This document shows positions 56,937-64,000 of a stretch of 64,000 nt of DNA, piece by piece (positions within the stretch are counted from its first letter, which is position 1; each line of letters opens with the position of its first letter). The position numbers and the translations under genes were made by a program. The stretch is from the NCBI RefSeq assembly GCF_018294505.1, contig NC_057795.1, forward strand, positions 229,442,643 to 229,506,642, in the 5' to 3' direction. The notes beneath the pieces are model-generated. The model did not search any database and was not told the DNA's origin. It worked only from the letters and a program-made list of their open reading frames with translations. This DNA is from Triticum aestivum (taxonomy: Eukaryota; Streptophyta; Magnoliopsida; Poales; Poaceae).

Positions 56937-57971
56937 CTAATTTACTGGGTGCAAAAGTTTTTGATTTTCAGCAGGATCAACACAACTATCACCGTAAGCT
57001 ATCCTAAAGGTCTTACTTCGCACTTTATTGAAACAAAAGCTATAAAACATGATTACTACAGTAGCATAATAATGTGGACACACAAAAACAGTAAAGGAAA
57101 ATATTGGGTTGTCCCCCAACAAGCGCTTTTGATGCCTTTTAGCTAGGCATGATGATTTCAATGATGCTCGTATAAAAGATAAGAATTGAAACACAATGGG
57201 AGCATCATGAAGAATATGACTAGCACATTTAATCCTAACCCACTTCCTATGCATAGGGATTTTGTGGGCAAAGAACTTATGGGAACAATAATCAACTAGC
57301 ATAGGAAGGCAAAACAAGCACAACTTCAAAACTTTAAGCACATAGAGGGGAAACTTGATATTATTGCAATTCCTACAAGCATATGTTCCTCCCTCATAAT
57401 AATTTTCAGTAGCATCATGAATGAATTCAACAATATAACCAGCACCTAAAGTATTCTTTTCATGATCTACTTGCATAGAAAATTTACTACTCTCCACATA
57501 AGAAAAATTCTTCTCATTCGGAATGGTGGGAGTATCATAAGAGACTTGAATACTATAAATTGTTTCCACATTAAAAGAGTAATGTTCAGAAAAAGGGTAA
57601 TCATAATCATGATAAATTTTATAAATATAATCATCACTATTTTTTATAGCATAAGTTTCATCACAATAATCATCATAAGTAGCAACTTTGTTCTCATCAT
57701 AATCGATTGAAACCTCTTCCAAGATAGTGGAATCATCATTAGTACTATGGATATTCAAAGAGTTCATACTAAAAACATTGCAATCATGCTCATCATTCAA
57801 AGATTTAGTGCCAAACATTTTATAGACTTCTTCTTCTAGCACTTGAGCACAATTTTCCTTTCCATCATTCTCACGAAAGATATTAAAAAGATGAAGCGTA
57901 TGAGGCAAACTCAATTCCAACTTTTTGTAGTTTTCTTTTATAAAATAAACTAGTGATAAAACAAGAAACAA
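56937..57971 (-). CDS. H uncharacterised ORF, 344 aa
   Basis: The longest uninterrupted frame of the reverse elements, starting some 50 bp inside the primer site, where Gag would begin. After a hydrophobic start (MFLVLSLVYF) comes a long acidic, Asn-, Asp- and Tyr-rich part (DYDENKVATYDDYCDETYA). Then follow a Cys cluster (YACRNCNN), a hydrophobic stretch (LYVLKVLKLCLFCLPMLVD) and a basic region (HKIPMHRKWVRIK). I recognise no enzyme motif. The last 50-70 residues overlap the double-hairpin block, so the natural stop may be earlier in sister copies. Its role is unknown. Confidence 0.6.
   Translation of the reverse strand: MFLVLSLVYFIKENYKKLELSLPHTLHLFNIFRENDGKENCAQVLEEEVYKMFGTKSLNDEHDCNVFSMNSLNIHSTNDDSTILEEVSIDYDENKVATYDDYCDETYAIKNSDDYIYKIYHDYDYPFSEHYSFNVETIYSIQVSYDTPTIPNEKNFSYVESSKFSMQVDHEKNTLGAGYIVEFIHDATENYYEGGTYACRNCNNIKFPLYVLKVLKLCLFCLPMLVDYCSHKFFAHKIPMHRKWVRIKCASHILHDAPIVFQFLSFIRASLKSSCLAKRHQKRLLGDNPIFSFTVFVCPHYYATVVIMFYSFCFNKVRSKTFRIAYGDSCVDPAENQKLLHPVN
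57103..57150 (-). ncRNA. Double-hairpin element in H
   Basis: On the minus strand TGCCTAGCTAAAAGGCA forms a 5-bp stem, and GTTGGGGGACAACCC a second hairpin. The layout equals the blocks in F although stem bases differ. Here it overlaps the 344-codon frame. Confidence 0.4.
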
Positions 57972-58018
57972 AAAGATTTGATTGCAAGATCTAAAGATAT
58001 ACCTTCAAGCACTCACCT

Positions 58019-58035
58019 CCCCGGCAACGGCGCCA
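58019..58035 (-). promoter_or_regulatory. Primer binding site of H
   Basis: TGGCGCCGTTGCCGGGG on the minus strand, 10 bp from the 5' LTR; identical to that of F. Confidence 0.75.
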
Positions 58036-58045
58036 GAAAAGAGCT

Positions 58046-59713
58046 TGATTCTACTACACAACCTTCTTCTTGTAGACGTTGTTGGGCCTCCAAGTGCAGA
58101 GGTTTGTAGGACAGTAGCAAATTTCCCTCAAGTGGATGACCTAAGGTTTATCAATCCATGGGAGGCGTAGGTTGAAGATGGTCTCTCTCAAGCAACCCTG
58201 CGACCAAATAACAAAGAGTCTCTTGTGTCCCCAACACACCCAATACAATGGTAAATTGTATAGGTGCACTAGTTCGGCGAAGAGATGGTGATACAAGTGC
58301 AATATGGATGGTAGATATAGGTTTTTGTAATCTAAAATTATAAAAACAGCAAGGTAACTAATGATAAAAGTGAGCACAAACAGTATTGCAATGCTGGGAG
58401 ACAAGGCCTAGGGTTCATACTTTCACTAGTGCAAGTTCTCTCAACAATAATAACATAACCGGATCATATAACTATCCCTCAACATGCAACAAAGAGTCGC
58501 TCCAAAGTCACTAATAGCGGAGAACAAACGAAGAGATTATTGTAGGGTACGAAACCACCTCAAAGTTATCCTTTCTGATCGATCTATTCAAGAGTCCGTA
58601 GTAAAATAACATGAAGCTATTCTTTCCGTTTGATCTATCATAGAGTTTGTACTAGAATAACACCTTAAGACACAAATCAACCAAAACCCTAATGTCACCT
58701 CAAGTATCCGTGGGTATGATTATACGATATGCATCACACAATCTCAGATTCATCTATTCAAACCAACACAAAGTACTTCAAAGAGTGCCCCAAAGTTTCT
58801 ACCTCAGAGTCAAGACGAAAAAGTGTACCAACTCCTATGCATAAGTTCATTGAACCCGCAAGTTCATCACCAAAACATACATCAAGTAGATCACGTGAAT
58901 ATCCCATTGTCACCACAGATAAGCACGACAAGACATACATCAAGTATTCTCAAATCCTTAAAGACTCAATCCGATAAGATAACTTCAAAGGGAAAACTCA
59001 ATTCATCACAAGAGAGTAGAGGAGGAGAAACATCATAAGATCCAACTATAATAGCAAAGCTCGCGATACATCAAGATCATATCACCTCAAGAACACGAGA
59101 GAGAGAGAGAGAGATCAGACACATAGCTAATTGTACATACCCTCAGCCCTGAGGGTGAACTACCCCCTCCTCGTCATGGAGAGCGCCGGGATGATGAAGA
59201 TGGCCACCGGTGAGGGATCCCCCCTCCGGCAGGGTGCCGGAACGGGCTACCGAGAGGTTTTTGGTGGCTACAGAGGCTTGCGGCGGCGGAACTCCCGATC
59301 TATTGTGCTCCCCGATGTTGTTAGGGTATATGGAGATATATAGGCGAAAGAAGTCAGTTAGGGGAGCCACGAGGGGCCCATGAGGGCGGGGGGCACGCCC
59401 AGGGGGGTAGGGCGCGCCTCCCTGCCTCGTGGCCACCTCGACGCTTCCCCGCCTTCCACTCCATGTCTCCTGGATTGCTTCCGTTCCAAAAATAACTCTC
59501 CTGAAGGTTTCATTCCGTTTGGACTCTGTTTGACATTCCTTTTCTTCGAAACACTGAAATAGGCAAGAAAACAACAATCTGGGCTGGGCCTCCGGTTAAT
59601 AAGTTAGTCCCAAAAATAATATAAAAGTGTATAATAAAGCCCATAAACATCCAAAACAGATAATAAAATATTATGAATGCTTCATAAATTACAGATACGT
59701 TGGAGACGTATCA
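58046..59713 (-). repeat. 5' LTR of H
   Basis: Direct copy of 53553-55237, 1668 bp. On the minus strand it begins at 59713 with TGATACGTCTCC. TATA-like TATATCTCCATATAC lies near 59330 (minus). Confidence 0.93.
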
Positions 59714-59718
59714 CTCCA

Positions 59719-60450
59719 CCCCCTACTTCCAGCGGCTGCCAGCTCCACCCCTGCTCCCACCCACCGCCGGCCGTTGGCCCCTGCCTTCCTGCTTCCACGC
59801 ATCGTCGACTCCGCCCCTGCTTCTACTCGCCGCTGGCACTGCCCCTCTGCTTCCACCATGCCACCGGGCTTCCTCCCCGCTACTCCCACCGGAGTGCCGC
59901 CCCCTGGTTCCACCGCACCACGGCCCACCTCCCCGCTGCTTCCACCGTGCCACCGGCTCGCCTCCCCGCTACTCCCACCGGAGCGCCGCCCCCTACTTCC
60001 ACCACACGCCGGCAAACCTCCTTGCTACTTCCACTGCGCTGCCACCCCGCAAACAACCTCCTAGTTGCCGGACGCGTCGTCGCCCCTTGCCCAACCTCCT
60101 AGCCGCTGTTTCGCAAGCCTCCGTCACCCCCATCTCCTCTTGATCTCGTCATCAAGCTCCCCGACCACTCTGTGCAGTCACTGGCTCCGGCCGCCACCCT
60201 GTTTCCCATCTACCCTAGCTCCAGTCTACGAGCGAACCACCTACACGCACAGCCGTAGGTCACCGGCGTGACCGACTTCTTCTGCCAAAGCATCCCTGGT
60301 GTCCATCTCCAGCGCGACAACCACCAACCCAACATGCCCTCCGTTCACCGCTGCCACCCCGGATCGTTCAACAACACAGTGCCAAGCCGTTCGATGCCGC
60401 AGCTCGGGGGGTGCCCATCTCAACCTTTCCACACCTCCCACTGGATGTTC
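59719..60450 (+). other. GC-rich part of unassigned region K
   Basis: CCACC- and CCGCC-rich sequence with a repeat of about 90 bp: CTCCCCGCTACTCCCACCGG occurs at about 59872 and 59963, with CGCCCCCT after each. Overlapping ORFs in three frames (up to 147 codons) are Pro-, Ser- and Thr-rich and look like composition artefacts. It resembles the GC-rich ends of B, E and D, so K may be another such element, but no terminal repeat was found. Confidence 0.4.
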
Positions 60451-61960
60451 ATGCTCCTCTGCTATATATTCAGTTCATATTGTAGCCATGGTCATTCTGT
60501 TATGATTTTCATCTCATCCTGTGTGATTGCTTTCTTCAGTCCCAAGTGGCAAATTTGTTCTGTAGCATATGGTATCATTGAGCTGCACTTGTTTTTACTG
60601 TCCCTCTTCCCCTACTCATCAAGCGCCACTGCTTTCTTGTGCTTGTTGTTCGACAGTTATTTGTCTTAATGCCTAGAGAAGAGACTCGTTTTCTGTACTG
60701 AACTCATTATAAGTTTGGTTTGTATTATTTTGCCAATTCATGAAAAAACACAAGATAGTTGGGTGTGTGCGAAAAAATATCATCAGTACACGTTTCAAAA
60801 TTATGTAAGTTTAGATATATCACCTACAAAAAGTTCAAAGACAAATTATGTAAGTTCAATCTTTGTGCTGCTACAAATACGCACTTCTTGTCTAGTCATA
60901 CTAGTATTGATGAATAATGAGTTACTGATATAACTAGTACTAATTGAAAAATGTAGGGGTTGAAGTAAACCCTCTCGATATAACTATTACTGATATATGT
61001 CCTCTGCCAGCACATTTTTCAATACTAAAGAATAACCCAAAAGAGAAGTTCTTGTTTAGAAAGTTGGTAGGTTCATACATAGAAACTTAACAAATATTTT
61101 CCACTTTAGTATTGATCGAGTATCCTATATGCGTCAGTTCTAAATACTTTATTCATTATGATCAGAGATAATACGAAAAGCATATCCTTCAGTTCTGCAG
61201 ATATTTTACAACTTCTCCGAACATGCGTCCACCGACGTGCTCGACGCCGTCCACAACTTCATCGTGTGAGAGCTTCTGCTCCAGATCCTCTTCCTCCATG
61301 GTCCCTGCACACCGTGACGACCAGGTCTGCAACCGAAACTAAAGCATAGCGTTCTTGGAACCAAACTGAAGGAATGCAACGAGAAGTACAAAAACTTGGG
61401 TTGATGTACCTTCTCCTATACCCACTTCTTTGCCTGGATGTAGGAATCTGATAAAAAAACAATGTGTGTCCCTCTACATATTCAAGAGGAAAATTTGATT
61501 GCTGAAAATGCTTGTGTTTATAGAATTTAATTTCGTTATAAGTTTCTTATTTTAATTCAGTGCAGTATCTAATTTTAGTTCAGTTCAATTATCATTTTGG
61601 TTTAAGTTCAAGCCAATTTTATTTTATTTTATCGTCTTGTGCTTCCATCCATTCCGTGGTCTAGAGTATCTATCGTGGTGTTAATTTGTATCTTCTGACT
61701 TGTGCAGTTTGATTTCTTGGCACACTATCTTGTCCATGTGTGTGGCATTCATCAACCGTCTAAAGGAGAAAGGTGTTCTACATGATATTCACCCATTTGT
61801 CAGTGCGAGTTTATTCTTTTTTGTCAGGCTTCAAGTTCAACTATGGCTTTATTTGGACTTGCAAGATTCAGTTGACAACCACTACTGTGCAATGATATTA
61901 TGGTACTATTAACATAAACATAAAGCCTCCACCTCCGGCGATGCGCCATGGCTCCTCCTC
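60451..61960. other. Unassigned region K, AT-rich part
   Basis: Ordinary AT-rich DNA with short ORFs, the longest on the plus strand to 60669. A more balanced patch at 61190-61350 has ORFs on both strands (minus 61462-61259). TTGTGCAGTTTGATTTCTTGG at 61701 has a splice-acceptor look. No family recognised; it could be remnants of a host gene or an old element. Confidence 0.35.
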
Positions 61961-64000
61961 TGTAGCGACCAGACCTCAAATAGTCTGATCTCTGTGCTCA
62001 GGTGTCATCCCTGGATCAGTAATGCTGACACCACATAGTACTTGGAGGATTTATAACAGAGTAGCAATCACACACTTATTACATCGAATGTCTCAAAAGA
62101 GAATTTATAAATATAAATATGGCTTAAGGCCATCTAACAACGATAACAACGGAAGACTTGGAAGATAAGCGAGTCCATCAACTCCAACGGCATCACTGAG
62201 TATAGAACCACGACCTAAAAGCACCTTACTCGTCGTCTGAAAAATCTGCAACATGAAACATTGCAGCTCGAAAACGGGTCAGCACATGGAATATGCTGGC
62301 AATGTAACACATAGAGAATAATGATGGAATAAACTATACTACATGCATATATGGCTGGTGGAAAGCTCTATGGTTACAGTTTTGCGTAAAGCCAATTTTT
62401 CCCTACTGCAAAGGAATAAATTTTAGTTAACTAACATGGTGGTTGTGAAACATTGAGAATGGTTGACAGCATCCTCAATCCCAATTAAAAGTAATCATCA
62501 TTAAAACCCAACAATATTAGTTTAGAAGTAACATGATGGGATTCACATGATATCCAAGTACTAGATACTCAAAGCGTCCATAACCGGGGACACGGCTAAT
62601 CATGATTAGTTTATACACTCTGCAGAGGTTTGCGCACTTTTCCCCACAAGACTCGATCGCCTCTGTTTGACTTCTCGCACTACATGATGTTTGAGAAATG
62701 GATGACCGAGACATAGTCTTTCAGAAGCGCTAGCACCTTACTAAGGGTAGACCGGTACACCTACTTTCCCTACATCTGCTAGCCTACCCGTAAGAGTTCG
62801 CAACTCTTAATCAACTATGCCAGAGCCCATAATAGCTTGTGGCTGCACACGGAAGTTTCTATCATGAATAATCTTATGATCCCTTTGAGCCTCGGTGGCG
62901 GTCCAAAACAAACAGGCAATCCTGGAATACCCAGGTATCTCAATCCACCCAGACATGTATTAAAGTTGCCATCTTAAATAAACCTTTAATTAACAATCTC
63001 ACATCTGTCATGGATACCCTCACCTGATCCACGTCTACTAGCATAGCATGGCAATATAAGCAAACGTAGAAATAGCTCCCAAGGGTTTGATATTAAAACA
63101 GGTAATAGGTACTACCTCATCTACTTCCCATCCCACAATTTATTTAGATCCTAATCATGCAATGTTGGAGGATTGATCTAATGCAATAAAACTGGGTAGT
63201 AGAGAAGATATGATCAACGTGTTACTTGCCTTGCTGATGATCCACGAAACCTAGAGACTCGAAGTAACAGGCGACGCACTCTGGGTATTCTATCGCAGAC
63301 AAACAAACAAGCATACAATAAGTACTCATCTAATGCACGGGTAAAACTCAAATAAAGATCTAACCAGAAAGTTCAACTTAAGAACTCCGGTTGGCAAAAA
63401 GAATCAAATCAAACGAAACAACGAAAGTCAAACGGCGATAGAAAACAACTTCGTTTTACTAATCTGGATCTAAGTCAATTTTTGCAGAAGCAAAAACTTA
63501 TTTAAGTTGGTTATTCGGAAAGAGGGTTTCGAGACGAAACCCCAGGCGCTTGAATCGCCTGATTCCGATAAACGAGCGAAAAGTTATACTAAAACGAAAA
63601 TCGGATCAGAAATCGTGATCGGAAAAATCACGGAATAAATCCGAGAAAAAGAAAAACGACGAACAGCTTAACGAACGAACGTTCGTTAACTGGATCTAAA
63701 CGATGAATACGTTTGTTAAAACAAACGGATGAACGAACGTTCGCTATTCAACCTAAACCGAAAAAAACGATCTAAAATAATAAAAAAACAGAAACTAAAA
63801 AAACCGACGAAAAACCGACGAAAAAACCGAACGGTTTTCGAGAAAAACCGGCAGCGCAGAAAACGAGGCACCTCGAGCGGCGGCTCCGGCGGGCGGCGGC
63901 TCCGGCGAGGCGGCGACATCTGGCGGTGGCGGTGGCGGATCGGGCGGCGGCGGCTGGCGGCGGCGACGCGGGTCGGGCGTGGCGGCGGCGGATCGGGCCG
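61961..64000 (-). repeat. Reverse-strand LTR related to G, partial (element I)
   Basis: TGTAGCGACCAGACCTC at 61961 is the inverted LTR terminus GGTCTGGTCGCTACA. Inside, the reversed counterparts of G LTR 38900-39270 are clear (for example CCACCGAGGCTCAAAGGGAT near 62890). From about 63850 a GC-rich block begins that parallels the GC-rich block of G, and the window ends there. No primer site lies left of 61961, so this is a 3' LTR or a solo LTR. The AT-rich 63400-63800 part has several ACGAACGTTCG-type palindromes. Confidence 0.85.

Larger units (their letters stand above)
53553..59713 (-). mobile_element. H: non-autonomous Gypsy-like LTR element, reverse strand
   Basis: LTRs lie at 53553-55237 (3') and 58046-59713 (5'), with target duplication CTCCA at 53548-53552 and 59714-59718. 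The primer site at 58035-58019 reads TGGCGCCGTTGCCGGGG on the minus strand, as in F. LTR ends and much of the LTR resemble F. The 2.8-kb interior has a single 344-codon ORF and no Pol. It sits inside unassigned region K. Confidence 0.95.

Noticed and set aside
60268..60669. 133-codon ORF in region K as a membrane protein gene
   Set aside because: Hydrophobic residues come from T-rich DNA, there is no start context or homology I can name, and neighbouring frames are just as open.
61961..64000. Complete LTR element on the reverse strand
   Set aside because: Only one LTR is in the window and no primer site or interior is visible, so it is reported as a partial LTR only.

Overview
The window is plant nuclear DNA made almost wholly of transposable elements. 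The nested LTR retrotransposons, the CTCCCTCCGT-type Stowaway MITEs and the element architectures point to a large grass genome of the Triticeae (wheat, Aegilops or barley group). This is an inference from style, because I recognise no intact host gene, tRNA, rRNA or CRISPR array. Boundaries below were read by eye from LTR ends, target-site duplications (TSDs) and terminal inverted repeats (TIRs).

Layout. (1) Positions 1 to about 11068: a putative TIR DNA element (B) whose left end is at or before the window edge. A Stowaway MITE (878-7600) sits in it, and that MITE is split by a young Copia retrotransposon (1068-7526, TSD TATAG). (2) 11088-11522: a TIR MITE that itself holds a perfect-ended Stowaway MITE (11351-11432). 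(3) 11564-17552: element E, with about 45-bp CACTA-like TIRs and a long array of the word GAACTTC. (4) 17553 to about 53501: element D, built on the word TAACTGC and split by a four-deep nest. J, a Tat-type Gypsy element (19781-51183, TSD AGCTC), sits in D. F, a gag-only Gypsy-like element (26455-48036, TSD CGTCG/CGCCG), sits in J. G, a Gypsy-like element with LTRs of about 3.1 kb (36731-46546, TSD ACACA), sits in the 3' LTR of F. A later tandem duplication of about 4.7 kb copied the F-G junction. (5) About 53502-61960: unassigned, partly GC-rich DNA (K) split by H, a reverse-strand non-autonomous Gypsy-like element (53553-59713, TSD CTCCA). (6) 61961-64000: one LTR on the reverse strand, related to the LTR of G and running off the window.

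What works and what is broken. The Copia element has LTRs that differ at only about 16 aligned sites, yet its polyprotein has two stop codons and an altered reverse transcriptase box (YVDA). J is old, with roughly 10% LTR divergence over the part compared. Its pol is full of stops, and it carries an antisense, intron-containing gene that F cut in two. F and G keep only gag-like coding. H has an uncharacterised 344-residue ORF where gag would be expected. Elements B, E and D look like related TIR elements. Each pairs a GC-rich, gene-like end with a kilobase-scale array of its own short word, and all three share a degenerate module of about 120 bp. They are the most unusual structure in the window.
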